NCBI GenBank assembly: GCA_045222795.1
Contig: JBGUZF010000081.1
Span: 1-24,627 of the forward strand
Length of the DNA: 24,627 bases
Reading direction: 5' to 3'
Source: Colimorpha sp045222795
GTDB taxonomy: Bacteria; Bacteroidota; Bacteroidia; Bacteroidales; P3
A program made the position numbers and the translations under genes. The notes beneath the pieces are model-generated. The model did no database searches and was not told where the DNA came from. It was given only the letters and a program-made list of their open reading frames with translations. This document shows positions 13,306 to 22,074 of this stretch, one piece after another; position 1 is the first letter of the stretch, and each line of letters begins with the position of its first letter.

Positions 13306-15771
13306 ATGTGGACTCTTTATAAGAAGGAATTACGAGGTTTCTTCTCGTCGATTACCGGCTACCTGATTATCGGTGTGTTCCTGGTGCTGACGGGATTGAT
13401 GTTGTGGGTGCTCAAGAGCGACTTCAACATCCTCGACTACGGCTATGCCGGCCTCGACGGCCTCTTCCTGATAGGGCCGTTCCTCTACCTCTTCCTGATA
13501 CCCGCCATCACCATGCGCAGCCTCGCCGAGGAGAAGCGCAGCGGCACTATGGAGATGCTGATGACGCGCCCGCTGGGCGACTGGACGATAGTGTGGGCGA
13601 AATTCCTCGCCGCATGGACGCTGGTGCTCATCTCGCTCCTGCCTACGCTGGTGGCCTACTTCAGCGTCTACGCCCTCGGCGACCCCGTGGGCAACATCGA
13701 CACCGGCGGCGTGGTGGGCTCGTACATAGGCCTGCTGCTTCTGGGCGGAGCCTTCGTGGCCATAGGCCTCTTCTGCTCGTCGCTGAGCACCAACCAGATT
13801 GTCTCCTTCGTGCTTGCGGCCTTGCTGTGCGCCGTCTCCTATCTGGGCTTCGAGAGCCTCTACCGCATGAGCCTCTTCGGCAGCGGCGACCTCTTCGTGA
13901 AGAGTCTTGGCACCGCGCACCACTACGAGAGCATCAGCCGCGGAGTGGTGGACACCAGGGATGTGCTCTACTTCGCCAGCGTGATGGCCCTCTTCCTCAT
14001 GGCCACGCGCATGGTGCTGCAGAGCCGCATGTGGGGAGGATGGAACAAGCGCAAGAGTCTCAAGCGCAGCCACTGGATAGAACTGGTGGCAGCGGTGCTG
14101 ATAGTGGTCTTCGTCAACGTTATCGGACATTGGTTCTTCCTGCGACTCGACCTTACGTCGGAGCGTCGCTACACCCTGTCGAAGCACACCAAGGAGATGC
14201 TCAAGAAAATCGACGAGCCGGTGCTCTTCCGCGTTTACCTCGAGGGCGAGCTGCCTGCCGACTTCAAGCGGCTGCAGAACGAGACCAAGGAGATGCTCAA
14301 CCAGTTCCGTGCCTACAATGGCAATGTGGATTACGAGTTCTTCGACCCCAACAGCTTTGCCGACCACGACGAGCAGCAGATGTTCTACCAGAAGCTTGCC
14401 TCGAAGGGCATACAGCCGGCACAGATACAGGTGAGGGAGGGCAGCAGCGTGACGCAGCAGATACTCATCCCCGCCGCCGACGTCTACTACCGCGGCCGCG
14501 AAACTACCGTGCAGCTTCTGCAGAGCCAGAAATATGTGAGCGACGCCGACCAGCTGAACAACAGCATACAGAACCTCGAATACACCCTCAGCAGCGCTGT
14601 GCGCGCCCTCGCCCGCGGCGAGAAGAAGAGCATAGGCTTCCTGCAGGGTCACGGCGAGCTGGCAGGTCCCGTGCTCTACGACTTCCAGCGCAGCCTTCAG
14701 GAGTTCTACTCGCTCGACACCGTTACCATCAACGGCAAGATACAGTCGCTCACGGCACACCGCCAGACGAGCGACACCTCGTACCGATTCTATAATCTCT
14801 ACGACCTGCTGATAGTGGCCAAGCCGACGCAGGCGTTCTCCGACCAGGACCTCTACATCCTTGACCAGTACATCATGTACGGCGGCAAGGTGCTGTGGCT
14901 CATCGACCCGTTGGACGCCGACCTCGACAGCCTTGCCTCGCGCGGCCAGATGATTGCCACGCGCTATCCGCTGGGCTTGGACGAGATGCTGTTTACCTAC
15001 GGCGTGCGTGTGAACCCCGACTTGGTGATGGACATACGCTGCCGTCCGATACCGATGCAGACGGGTATGGTGGGCGAGAAGCCCCAGTTCGAGTTCCGCC
15101 CGTGGTACTACTTCCCCGAGTTGGTGCCTATGAGCGACCACCCCATTGTGCGCAACCTCGACCTGATAAAGACCGACTTCGTCAGCACTATCGACCTTAT
15201 CGACAACGACATTCGCAAGACTGTGCTGCTAACCACCTCGGAGTACACCCGAGTTAAGAACGCGCCGGTGATGGTCGACCTTGCCGACGCCAATGTGGAG
15301 CCCGACCAGCGCCTCTACGACAAGAGCAACCGCCCCGTGGCCGTGCTGCTCGAGGGTGAGTTCCGCTCGGCGTGGCGCAACCGCCTGTCGCCCAACTTCA
15401 CCAGTCAGGCCGCTATGGGCTTCCGCGAGAAGAGCGAGCCTACGGCGATGATAGTCATCAGCGACGGCGACATCATCAAGAACCGCTTCGTGGCCAGCGA
15501 GGGCGCCGTGCTGCCGCTGGGCTTCGACTACTACACACAGATACAATATGCCAACAAGGAGCTGATGCTGGGCGCCGTCAACTACCTGGTGGGCGACGAA
15601 GGCCTGATGGCTTCGCGCACCAGGAGCGTCAAGCTGCGCAAGCTCGATGTCAAGAAGGTGCAGGACGAGCGCACCAAGTACCAGGTGATAAACATCTGCC
15701 TGCCCATAGCGCTGCTGGCCGTTGCCGGCGTGGTGATTGCCCTTGTGAGGCGTAAAAGATACCGCAAATGA
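13306..15771 (+). CDS. GldF-GldG fusion: ABC permease plus GldG domain
   Basis: An 821-residue membrane protein joining two proteins that are separate in gliding flavobacteria. Residues 1 to about 240 are a GldF-like ABC-2 permease (MWTLYKKELRGFFSS; membrane segments near 17-36, 52-71, 98-123, 138-157, 165-185 and 220-238, with the conserved AEEKRSGTMEML at 74-85). Residues 250-821 are GldG-like: a membrane helix at about 257-278, then LDLTSERRYTLSK and a large extracytoplasmic domain, with a last helix near 794-813 and a basic tail. The partner ATPase GldA is not in this window. In Flavobacterium, GldA/F/G support gliding and type IX secretion; in non-gliding Bacteroidales the role is unclear. 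It overlaps the DUF4340 gene by 4 nt. Confidence 0.88.
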   Translation: MWTLYKKELRGFFSSITGYLIIGVFLVLTGLMLWVLKSDFNILDYGYAGLDGLFLIGPFLYLFLIPAITMRSLAEEKRSGTMEMLMTRPLGDWTIVWAKFLAAWTLVLISLLPTLVAYFSVYALGDPVGNIDTGGVVGSYIGLLLLGGAFVAIGLFCSSLSTNQIVSFVLAALLCAVSYLGFESLYRMSLFGSGDLFVKSLGTAHHYESISRGVVDTRDVLYFASVMALFLMATRMVLQSRMWGGWNKRKSLKRSHWIELVAAVLIVVFVNVIGHWFFLRLDLTSERRYTLSKHTKEMLKKIDEPVLFRVYLEGELPADFKRLQNETKEMLNQFRAYNGNVDYEFFDPNSFADHDEQQMFYQKLASKGIQPAQIQVREGSSVTQQILIPAADVYYRGRETTVQLLQSQKYVSDADQLNNSIQNLEYTLSSAVRALARGEKKSIGFLQGHGELAGPVLYDFQRSLQEFYSLDTVTINGKIQSLTAHRQTSDTSYRFYNLYDLLIVAKPTQAFSDQDLYILDQYIMYGGKVLWLIDPLDADLDSLASRGQMIATRYPLGLDEMLFTYGVRVNPDLVMDIRCRPIPMQTGMVGEKPQFEFRPWYYFPELVPMSDHPIVRNLDLIKTDFVSTIDLIDNDIRKTVLLTTSEYTRVKNAPVMVDLADANVEPDQRLYDKSNRPVAVLLEGEFRSAWRNRLSPNFTSQAAMGFREKSEPTAMIVISDGDIIKNRFVASEGAVLPLGFDYYTQIQYANKELMLGAVNYLVGDEGLMASRTRSVKLRKLDVKKVQDERTKYQVINICLPIALLAVAGVVIALVRRKRYRK

Positions 15772-16844
15772 AGAAAAGAAACCTGATAATCATAGCCGCC
15801 GTGCTGGCGGTGGGAGTAGTGGCGCTAGTGGTGTACCTCACGGGGTCGCGCAAGGCCACTTTCAACCAAGACTACCACATCGAGGACACCTCCTCGATTA
15901 CACGCATCTACCTTGCCGACAAGCAGGACAACGCCGTATTGCTGACACGCGCAGGCGACTCGCTGTGGATGGTCGACAACACCTATGAGGCCAACCAGCC
16001 GGTAATCGACCTGCTGCTCGAGACGCTGCATGATATGCGCATACGCCAGCAGGTGAACCGCGCCGCTGTGCCCACCATCATCAAGGACCTCGCGGCACAC
16101 GCCATCAAGGTCGAGGTGTACCAGAGGAAGCCTTTCATCAACTGGTTCGGCGGCAAGCTGCATCTGTTCACCAGAGAGCGCCTCGCGGTGACCTACTATG
16201 TGGGTCGCGAGACACAGGACATGATGGCCAGCTATATGTTCCGCGAGGGCGACAAGGTGCCCTGCGTGATACATATCCCGGGCTTTCGCGGATTCCTGAC
16301 GCCGCGCTTCGTCACCGACCCCTTGAAGTGGCGCAGCCATTGTATCGTCGACCTCAATGTGCGCGAGATACAGCGTGTGGAACTCGAGATACCCGCTATG
16401 CCGCAGGAGTCGTTCGCCATAGTGGCCAACGGCGAGGGCTTCGATATGGAGTGGCCGCTGGGACAGCGCCGCGCCGAAGGCTTCGACACCGCTAGGGTGG
16501 CCCAGATGCTGGCGTCGTTCACGTGGCTCAACTTCGACGAGTTTGCCGCCATAGTGCCCAACAGCAATGCCGACAGCTGCATCAGCGGCGTGCCGCGCAC
16601 CATACTGCGCATCACCGACACTACGGGGCGTACCCGCGAGTTGAAGAGCTACATCAAGTACAACAATCCCGCCGATTTGGAACTCGTCGGCAATAGCGGT
16701 TCCTATGAGCTTTTCGACATCAACCGCCTCTATGCCGTTATCGACAACACCGACACCGTGCTTATCCAGTACAACGTGTTCGACAACATAATGCAGCCGG
16801 CCAGCTACTTCATGGGAGGCAACAAAACGCTCTACGACGAATGA
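15768..16844 (+). CDS. DUF4340 domain protein, membrane-anchored
   Basis: A 358-residue protein with a single N-terminal membrane anchor (basic MKKRN, hydrophobic 6-25) and a large extracytoplasmic region. It starts with the pattern of DUF4340 proteins (TSSITRIYLADKQDNAVLLTR, then DSLWMVDNTYEANQPVIDLLLETL), a family regularly encoded next to GldG-type genes. Its biochemical function is unknown; a structural role with the GldF-GldG transporter is an inference from gene order. It is coupled to both neighbours by 4-nt ATGA overlaps (15768-15771 and 16841-16844). No catalytic motif is visible. Confidence 0.78.
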   Translation: MKKRNLIIIAAVLAVGVVALVVYLTGSRKATFNQDYHIEDTSSITRIYLADKQDNAVLLTRAGDSLWMVDNTYEANQPVIDLLLETLHDMRIRQQVNRAAVPTIIKDLAAHAIKVEVYQRKPFINWFGGKLHLFTRERLAVTYYVGRETQDMMASYMFREGDKVPCVIHIPGFRGFLTPRFVTDPLKWRSHCIVDLNVREIQRVELEIPAMPQESFAIVANGEGFDMEWPLGQRRAEGFDTARVAQMLASFTWLNFDEFAAIVPNSNADSCISGVPRTILRITDTTGRTRELKSYIKYNNPADLELVGNSGSYELFDINRLYAVIDNTDTVLIQYNVFDNIMQPASYFMGGNKTLYDE

Positions 16845-17602
16845 GGCCGTTGATACTTATAACCAACGATGATGGCGTTGCCGCAAAAGGTCTCCGCACA
16901 CTGTTCGAAGTGGCTATGGAGTTTGGCGACGTGGTCGTTATGGCACCCGAGCGAAACTCCTCGGGCAAAGGGTTGAGCCTTACCAGCGAGCGCCCGCTGC
17001 GCGCAAACGAGGTCAGGAAAGGCGAGGGAATAAGTATCTATGCTTGCGACGGTACGCCGGTGGATTGTGTGAAACTTGCAGTCGAGCATTTCTGTCCCCG
17101 AAAGCCGGACCTTGTGCTCTCAGGTATCAATCACGGCAGCAACAGCTCCATCAACGTGCTCTACAGCGGAACCATGGGTGCCGTGATAGAGGCATCGGTA
17201 ATGGGCTACTGTGCCATCGGATTCTCTCTGCTCAATCATAACCCCGAGGCCGACTTTGAAGCATCGGTTCAATATGTGCGCCACATCGTTGGCCGCGTGC
17301 TGGAGCAAGGGTTGCCCGACGGGGTGTCGCTAAACGTCAATATTCCGCGATTGCCTGCTGCCGATATCAAGGGTATATGTGTGTGCCATGAGGCCAAAGC
17401 CATGTGGAAGGACAGTTTCGAGAAACGCGTCGACCCCATAGGTCGACCCTACTATTGGCTTACCGGAAAGTTCTTGTGTGACAATCCTCCGTCGAACAGC
17501 GATGAAACGGCGCTGAGGGAAGGCTATGTTTCGGTGGTGCCGATACATTGCGACTACACTCACTACGAAGCCATAGATAAAATAAACAACATGCTGCAAT
17601 AG
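16841..17602 (+). CDS. surE: 5'/3'-nucleotidase SurE
   Basis: A 253-residue SurE-family metal-dependent phosphatase that dephosphorylates nucleoside monophosphates and, in some species, short polyphosphate. The N-terminal ITNDDG (7-12) supplies the metal ligands D10 and D11; S40 in APERNSSGKG and N97 in LSGINHGSN are the other expected ligands. YSGTMGAVIEAS (108-119) is also a family hallmark. Length is normal. It is in the middle of the envelope operon, overlapping DUF4340 by 4 nt and followed after 3 nt by a small membrane protein. Its third codon positions look less C/G-dominated than those of ftsY or spoIID downstream. Confidence 0.94.
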   Translation: MRPLILITNDDGVAAKGLRTLFEVAMEFGDVVVMAPERNSSGKGLSLTSERPLRANEVRKGEGISIYACDGTPVDCVKLAVEHFCPRKPDLVLSGINHGSNSSINVLYSGTMGAVIEASVMGYCAIGFSLLNHNPEADFEASVQYVRHIVGRVLEQGLPDGVSLNVNIPRLPAADIKGICVCHEAKAMWKDSFEKRVDPIGRPYYWLTGKFLCDNPPSNSDETALREGYVSVVPIHCDYTHYEAIDKINNMLQ

Positions 17603-17605
17603 ACA

Positions 17606-17899
17606 ATGCTGAAGAAGTTCTTCTCCCAAGACCGCCCGCTTGTGGGCATCGTTGCCGGCCTCGGTTCCGAGGCGGGCTTCTGCATAGCCCTTGCCATAGG
17701 CCTGCTGATTGCCGGCGAGCCCATAGGAGCGCATATACGCTGGTTCGGCGGCATGTTCATACCGCTGATACTGGTGCTGCACCACTATGCCCGCAGGCGC
17801 GAGCAGCTGAAGGTCACCAAGACCCTCATCGTGGTGCTTTTCGTCACCTTCCTGGCATTCATGATATACATCCTCAAAGCACGAATACTTGTCCTGTAG
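17606..17899 (+). CDS. Small membrane protein between surE and lpxB
   Basis: A 97-residue protein with about three hydrophobic segments (roughly 12-36, 47-58 and 73-94) separated by basic stretches (HHYARRREQLKVTK). No family is recognised. It starts 3 nt after surE, and its stop codon is followed directly by the lpxB start codon, so translation is probably coupled. The position suggests a helper in lipid A or inner-membrane processes, but nothing in the sequence proves this. Confidence 0.72.
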   Translation: MLKKFFSQDRPLVGIVAGLGSEAGFCIALAIGLLIAGEPIGAHIRWFGGMFIPLILVLHHYARRREQLKVTKTLIVVLFVTFLAFMIYILKARILVL

Positions 17900-19084
17900 A
17901 TGAAGTACTACCTCATAGCCGGTGAAGCGTCGGGCGACCTCTACGGTGCCCGTCTGATGAAGGCGCTGCGCGAACGCGACCCCGAGGCTGTGTTCCGTTT
18001 CTGGGGCGGCGACGCTATGGCTGCCGTCGGTGGCACTCCCGTGCGCCACATCCGCGAGCTGGCCATCATGGGCTTCGTCGAGGTGGTTATGCATCTGCGC
18101 ACCGTGCTGGGGAATATCGATTTCTGCAAGCGCGACATCGCGGAGTTCGCCCCCGACGTTGTGGTGGGCATCGACTATCCCGGCTTCAACCTGCGCATTG
18201 AGGCATGGGCAAAGGAACAAGGGTTCCGCACGGTGCACTATATCTCGCCCAACCTATGGGCGTGGAAGAAAGGACGCCTGAAAGGCATGCGTCGCTCGCT
18301 CGACAGCCTTTGCTATATCCTTCCATTCGAGGAACGCTTCTTCGCCGAGAATGATATGCCGCAGGCGGTATATGTGGGACATCCGCTGCTGGATTGCGTG
18401 ACAGACAAAGACTCAAGCATTGTCGGCCAAGCCGACGGCACACCACAAGCAATCAAGCAATCAAACAATATTATCGCCCTGCTTCCCGGCAGCCGCCGAC
18501 AGGAGTTGAAGAACAGCCTGCCGTTGATGGCAGGCCTCGCACGCCGTCACCCCGAGTACCGCTTCGTGGTGGCGGGCATGAGTCTGATAGGGAAGGAATA
18601 CTACGACAAGCTGATTGGTCACTCAAGCACTCAAGCATTGTCGGCCGAGCCGACGGCACACCACAAGCAATCAAGCAATCTTGAGGTCGTCTTCGACCAG
18701 ACCTACAACCTCCTTGCGTCGGCCTACGCTGCGGTGGTGTGTTCGGGTACCGCCACCCTCGAGACAGCGCTCTTCAATGTGCCGCAGGTGGTGTGCTACC
18801 GCGCCAACCCCGTCTCTATCGCCATCGCCAAAGCCCTCGTGGGGCGCCGCATACACTACATCTCGCTGGTTAACCTCATCGCCGACAGCCCCATCGTCAC
18901 CGAGCTTCTGCAGGAAGACTTCATACCGTCGCGTCTGGAGCGCGAGTTCGAACTGATAACCACCAACGACGCCAACCGCGAGCGCATGCTCGCCGAATAT
19001 GCCGACATGCGTGTGCTCCTCGGCAATGGCGGCGCCACCGTCCGCACGGCGGAAGAAATAATAAAAGTGGCAGAGAAGAGATGA
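17900..19084 (+). CDS. lpxB: Lipid-A-disaccharide synthase LpxB
   Basis: A 394-residue GT19 glycosyltransferase that joins UDP-2,3-diacylglucosamine and lipid X at the inner face of the inner membrane. Motifs: GEASGD (8-13), YISPNLWAW (114-122), VGHPLLD (159-165), LLPGSRRQE (194-202) and CSGTATLETALF (281-292). It is slightly longer than usual. Two loops (about residues 171-187 and 244-260) are encoded by a near-identical 52-nt repeat read in two different frames. Both loops lie outside the conserved motifs, between VGHP and PGSR and between EYYDKL and FDQTYNLL, so activity is probably kept. The start codon follows the previous stop directly, and the end overlaps the SpoIID-type gene by 4 nt. 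Confidence 0.93.
   Translation: MKYYLIAGEASGDLYGARLMKALRERDPEAVFRFWGGDAMAAVGGTPVRHIRELAIMGFVEVVMHLRTVLGNIDFCKRDIAEFAPDVVVGIDYPGFNLRIEAWAKEQGFRTVHYISPNLWAWKKGRLKGMRRSLDSLCYILPFEERFFAENDMPQAVYVGHPLLDCVTDKDSSIVGQADGTPQAIKQSNNIIALLPGSRRQELKNSLPLMAGLARRHPEYRFVVAGMSLIGKEYYDKLIGHSSTQALSAEPTAHHKQSSNLEVVFDQTYNLLASAYAAVVCSGTATLETALFNVPQVVCYRANPVSIAIAKALVGRRIHYISLVNLIADSPIVTELLQEDFIPSRLEREFELITTNDANRERMLAEYADMRVLLGNGGATVRTAEEIIKVAEKR
18411..18462. repeat. Intragenic repeat copy 1 in lpxB
   Basis: A 52-nt sequence, 51/52 identical to 18629-18680. It has a hairpin core (GTCGGC, 3-nt loop, GCCGAC) and a tail of the 8-nt word CAAGCAAT, which continues one further diverged unit past the repeat. Here it encodes a peptide including SSIVGQADGTPQAIKQ. 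Confidence 0.93.
18629..18680. repeat. Intragenic repeat copy 2 in lpxB, different reading frame
   Basis: Same element as 18411-18462, with one substitution in the hairpin loop, offset by 218 nt and therefore read in another frame (QALSAEPTAHHKQSSN). An extra ACTCAAGC octamer precedes it, so the 8-nt words flank both sides of the hairpin core. Confidence 0.93.
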
Positions 19085-20406
19085 AACGCCTGCTCATACT
19101 AGTGTTGCTGCTTCTCGGCGCTCTCACCGCGAGTGCCGACAAGGTGAGGGTGCGCCTCTTCTCCACCAACACCGTCGCCACACTCAACGTCTCCTTCGAC
19201 CTCGGCAACTACAACCTCTATGCCGACGGCGACCAGCTGCTCGAGGATATGCTCGGCGAGGGCCGTTCGGTGCTCGTCAGCCTCGAAGGGAAGAAGCTGC
19301 ATGTGAGCGTCAACGACGACGACTACGGCCTCTGCGACTCGCTGCGCCTCGAAGCCACCGACACCGCCTGCATCCTCTGCCTCAACCCCGCCAACAGCAA
19401 GCAGCGCACCTACGAGGGCAACCTCATCGTGAAACCACTTGCCGGCGGCCTCCTGATGCTCTCGGAGGTGGAGTTCGAGACCTACATCGCCGGCGTGGTG
19501 CAGAGCGAGATCTACGGCCAGCATACCGACATCTTCCGTATCCAGGCTATCATCAGTCGCACGTGGGCCCTGCGCAATATGGGCAAGCATGCTGCCGACG
19601 GATATAACTTCTGCGACAACGTCCACTGTCAGGCCTACCTCAACCGCTGTGTGAGGCCCGATATCATGATGGGCGCCATCGAGAGTAGCGGCGAGACACT
19701 CGTCGACACCGCAGGAGCCCTCATAGAGACGCCCTTCCACTCCAACTCCGGCGGCCAGACGTGCAACTCGGAGGATGTGTGGAAGGCGGCACTCCCTTAT
19801 CTGCGCTCGGTCGAGGACACCTTCTCCTTCGGCATGCGCCAGAGCGACTGGACGAAGACCATCAGCATCGACCGCTGGCTGGCTTATTTCAGCAAGACGC
19901 ATAAGCTCGACACCGCCGATACCGCGGTCCGTGACACCCTGCTGCACTTCCGGCAAACCCAGCGCCAGGCACGCATGATGGATATCCCGCTCACCCGCAT
20001 ACGCACCGACTGGCAGCTCAAGTCGACCTTCTTCTCCGTCAGCGTCGACAGCGCCACATCCTCGGTGATTCTCGACGGTCACGGCTACGGTCACGGGGTG
20101 GGTCTCAGCCAGGAAGGCGCCATCCGCATGGTGAAGCTCGGATACAGCTACGACTCCGTGCTGCGCCACTACTACACCGGCGCCGTCATTCACCGCGACC
20201 CTACGGCCAACCACAGCTATGTGGAGGGCTACGCCAACCAGCTGGCACGCATCATCGAGGAGGATAGGAACCGCCAGACGCGTGTACACTCCAAGAAGGA
20301 CGACTGGCTCGGCCGTCTCTTCCGGCTCCGCGACCGCGAGGAACGCGAGGAGGTCTACATAGAGTCCGAGCAGGACAATGAAAAAGACTGGGAATACGAA
20401 TGGTAG
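19081..20406 (+). CDS. SpoIID/LytB-domain protein, probable exported lytic transglycosylase
   Basis: A 441-residue protein with a signal peptide (MKRLLILVLLLLGALTASA, residues 1-19). The SpoIID domain covers about 115-370: EFETYIAGVVQSEIY (131-145) contains E143, which aligns with the catalytic glutamate of SpoIID; IQAIISRTWALRN, DNVHCQAYLN, FHSNSGGQTC and DGHGYGHGVGLSQEGA (332-347) are the other hallmarks. SpoIID cleaves denuded glycan strands in sporulating Firmicutes; related proteins are widespread in non-sporulating Bacteroidota, where the role is probably cell-wall remodelling (inference). The C-terminal 60 residues are highly charged and unrecognised. It overlaps lpxB by 4 nt. Confidence 0.87.
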   Translation: MKRLLILVLLLLGALTASADKVRVRLFSTNTVATLNVSFDLGNYNLYADGDQLLEDMLGEGRSVLVSLEGKKLHVSVNDDDYGLCDSLRLEATDTACILCLNPANSKQRTYEGNLIVKPLAGGLLMLSEVEFETYIAGVVQSEIYGQHTDIFRIQAIISRTWALRNMGKHAADGYNFCDNVHCQAYLNRCVRPDIMMGAIESSGETLVDTAGALIETPFHSNSGGQTCNSEDVWKAALPYLRSVEDTFSFGMRQSDWTKTISIDRWLAYFSKTHKLDTADTAVRDTLLHFRQTQRQARMMDIPLTRIRTDWQLKSTFFSVSVDSATSSVILDGHGYGHGVGLSQEGAIRMVKLGYSYDSVLRHYYTGAVIHRDPTANHSYVEGYANQLARIIEEDRNRQTRVHSKKDDWLGRLFRLRDREEREEVYIESEQDNEKDWEYEW

Positions 20407-20407
20407 G

Positions 20408-20435
20408 AAATTGAAAATTGAAAGTTGAAAATTGA
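20408..20435. repeat. Heptamer tandem tract between spoIID-type gene and thioredoxin gene
   Basis: Four 7-nt units (AAATTGA, AAATTGA, AAGTTGA, AAATTGA) start 1 nt after the stop codon and occupy half of the 53-nt gap. Confidence 0.8.
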
Positions 20436-20459
20436 AATAATCAAAAAACAATTAAGGAT

Positions 20460-21023
20460 ATGAAACGATTGTTACTCAAAAGCATTATTGTGATGGCTGT
20501 GTTTGCTGCCTTTGGCTTGGTATCTTTCACCTCGGCTCAAGCTCAGGTCAACTGGCACACCATAGGCGACGCCTCAAAGGCTCAGATAGGCACACGCCTC
20601 TATTTCGTCGACTTCTACACCACATGGTGCGGATGGTGCAAGCGTATGGACCGCGACACCTTCAGCGACCCCACAGTGACGAAGATACTCAACAAGTACT
20701 TCTATCCCGTCAAGTTCAACGCCGAAGGCAACGAACGCGTGGTGTGGAACGGCCGCGTCTATCCCCCCGCCGCTGCGGGTCGCCACAACGTGCACCCCTT
20801 CACCGCCGCTACCCTCGGCAAGCAACCGGGCTTCCCCTCCTTCGCCATCTTCCGTCCCAATGGCTCGCTGGTGCAGGTGATCCCTGGCTATTATAAGCCC
20901 GACGAGTTTGTGGTCATCCTCTGGTATTTCGCCTCGGGCGACAGCGACAAGTACTCCTTCGACAACTACCAGAAGATCTTCGACAAGGACATACGTCCCG
21001 TCATGGAAGAGAAATTGAAGTAG
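20460..21023 (+). CDS. Exported thioredoxin-fold protein with CGWC motif
   Basis: A 187-residue protein with an N-terminal signal peptide (hydrophobic 9-24, likely cut after SAQA at residue 28) and a thioredoxin fold. VDFYTTWCGWCKRMDRDTF (50-68) holds the redox pair C57 and C60 at the start of the active-site helix, and GFPSFAIF contains the expected cis-proline. The sequence after the CxxC (DRDTFSDPTVTKILNKYFYPVK) resembles the thioredoxin_7/DUF255-like group more than TlpA. It probably reduces or exchanges disulfides of envelope proteins; its partner is unknown. ftsY starts 2 nt after it. Confidence 0.82.
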   Translation: MKRLLLKSIIVMAVFAAFGLVSFTSAQAQVNWHTIGDASKAQIGTRLYFVDFYTTWCGWCKRMDRDTFSDPTVTKILNKYFYPVKFNAEGNERVVWNGRVYPPAAAGRHNVHPFTAATLGKQPGFPSFAIFRPNGSLVQVIPGYYKPDEFVVILWYFASGDSDKYSFDNYQKIFDKDIRPVMEEKLK

Positions 21024-21025
21024 CT

Positions 21026-21979
21026 ATGGGACTTTTCAGCAAGAAAGAACGCAGCGCCGAGCGGCAGACCCTCGACAACGGCCTCGCCAAGACCAAGGAG
21101 AGTTTCTTCGCCAAGCTCACTAAGACAATCCTCGGTAAGTCGACCGTCGACGACGATGTCCTCGACCGCCTCGAGGAGACGCTTATCACCTCTGACGTGG
21201 GCGTGGAGACCACCCTCAAGGTCATCGACAAGCTGCAGGACCGCATCCGTCGCGACAAGTATATCTCCACCTCCGAGCTCAACTCCATCCTGCGTGCCGA
21301 GATAGCTATGCTCCTCAAGCGCGACGACGGCCAGTTCCCCGCCACCTTCGACGCTCCGCTGCCCCACACGCCCTACGTCATCCTCGTCGTCGGCGTCAAC
21401 GGGGTGGGGAAGACCACCACTATTGCCAAGCTCGCCTACCGCTATAAGCAAGCTGGCCGCAACGTGATGCTCGGCGCCGCCGACACCTTCCGCGCCGCCG
21501 CCGTCGAACAGCTCATGCTGTGGGCCGACCGCGTAGGGGTGCCCATCGTGCAGCAAGGCATGGGCGCCGACCCCGCCAGCGTGGCCTACGACACCCTCCA
21601 GAGCGCCCTCGCCAAGCACTGCGACGTCGTCATCATCGACACCGCGGGACGCCTCCACAACAAGGTGGGCCTCATGAACGAGCTCACCAAGATACGCAAG
21701 GTGATGCAGAAGCTCGTGCCCGACGCACCCCACGAGGTGCTGCTCGTCCTCGACGCCTCTACCGGCCAGAACGCCGTCGAACAGGCGCGCCAGTTCACGC
21801 AAGCCACCGACGTCAACGCCCTCGCCCTCACCAAGCTCGACGGCACCGCCAAGGGCGGCGTCATCATCGGCATCTCCGACCAGTTCCAGGTGCCTGTGCG
21901 CTACATAGGTCTCGGCGAGAAGATGACCGACCTCCAACTCTTCAACCCCGCAGAATTCGTCGACTCCCTGTTCGAATGA
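21026..21979 (+). CDS. ftsY: Signal recognition particle receptor FtsY
   Basis: A 317-residue SRP receptor GTPase that docks SRP-ribosome complexes at the membrane for co-translational insertion. It has a short N-terminal region instead of the long acidic A domain of E. coli FtsY, as is usual in Bacteroidota, then the helical N domain (about 25-105) and the G domain. G1 is GVNGVGKTTT (123-132), the insertion-box segment is DTFRAAA (153-159), G3 is DTAGR (205-209), and G4 is TKLDGTAKGG (269-278). The C-terminal YIGLGEKMTDLQLFNP matches the family. Codons end almost uniformly in C or G. It starts 2 nt after the thioredoxin gene. Confidence 0.96.
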   Translation: MGLFSKKERSAERQTLDNGLAKTKESFFAKLTKTILGKSTVDDDVLDRLEETLITSDVGVETTLKVIDKLQDRIRRDKYISTSELNSILRAEIAMLLKRDDGQFPATFDAPLPHTPYVILVVGVNGVGKTTTIAKLAYRYKQAGRNVMLGAADTFRAAAVEQLMLWADRVGVPIVQQGMGADPASVAYDTLQSALAKHCDVVIIDTAGRLHNKVGLMNELTKIRKVMQKLVPDAPHEVLLVLDASTGQNAVEQARQFTQATDVNALALTKLDGTAKGGVIIGISDQFQVPVRYIGLGEKMTDLQLFNPAEFVDSLFE

Positions 21980-22061
21980 TAGGGATAGGTTATAGGAACA
22001 ATAGATACAATAGGACCTATAGATTCTATAGTTCCTATAGCCCCTATAGCTCCTATCTATA
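21980..22061. repeat. Left 9-nt-unit tract flanking the four-helix-bundle gene
   Basis: From 22017 to 22061 five 9-nt units share CTAT at their start (CTATAGTTC, CTATAGCCC type). The first half (21980-22016) carries related words in inverted orientation, so a perfect 9-bp stem can form between 21991-21999 and 22031-22039. Positions 22026-22047 match 22747-22768 at 21 of 22 bases. Confidence 0.85.
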
Positions 22062-22074
22062 AACCCCTCGCCCC

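Noticed and set aside
13330..15141. 603-codon open frame on the minus strand opposite gldFG
   Set aside because: It is a shadow of C/G-ending codon bias. It has low-complexity His/Val/Glu-rich composition, no family motif, and lies fully opposite a recognisable gene.
17900..19084. lpxB and rimO as pseudogenes disrupted by repeats
   Set aside because: Both frames are fully open and every conserved motif is retained on either side of the repeats.
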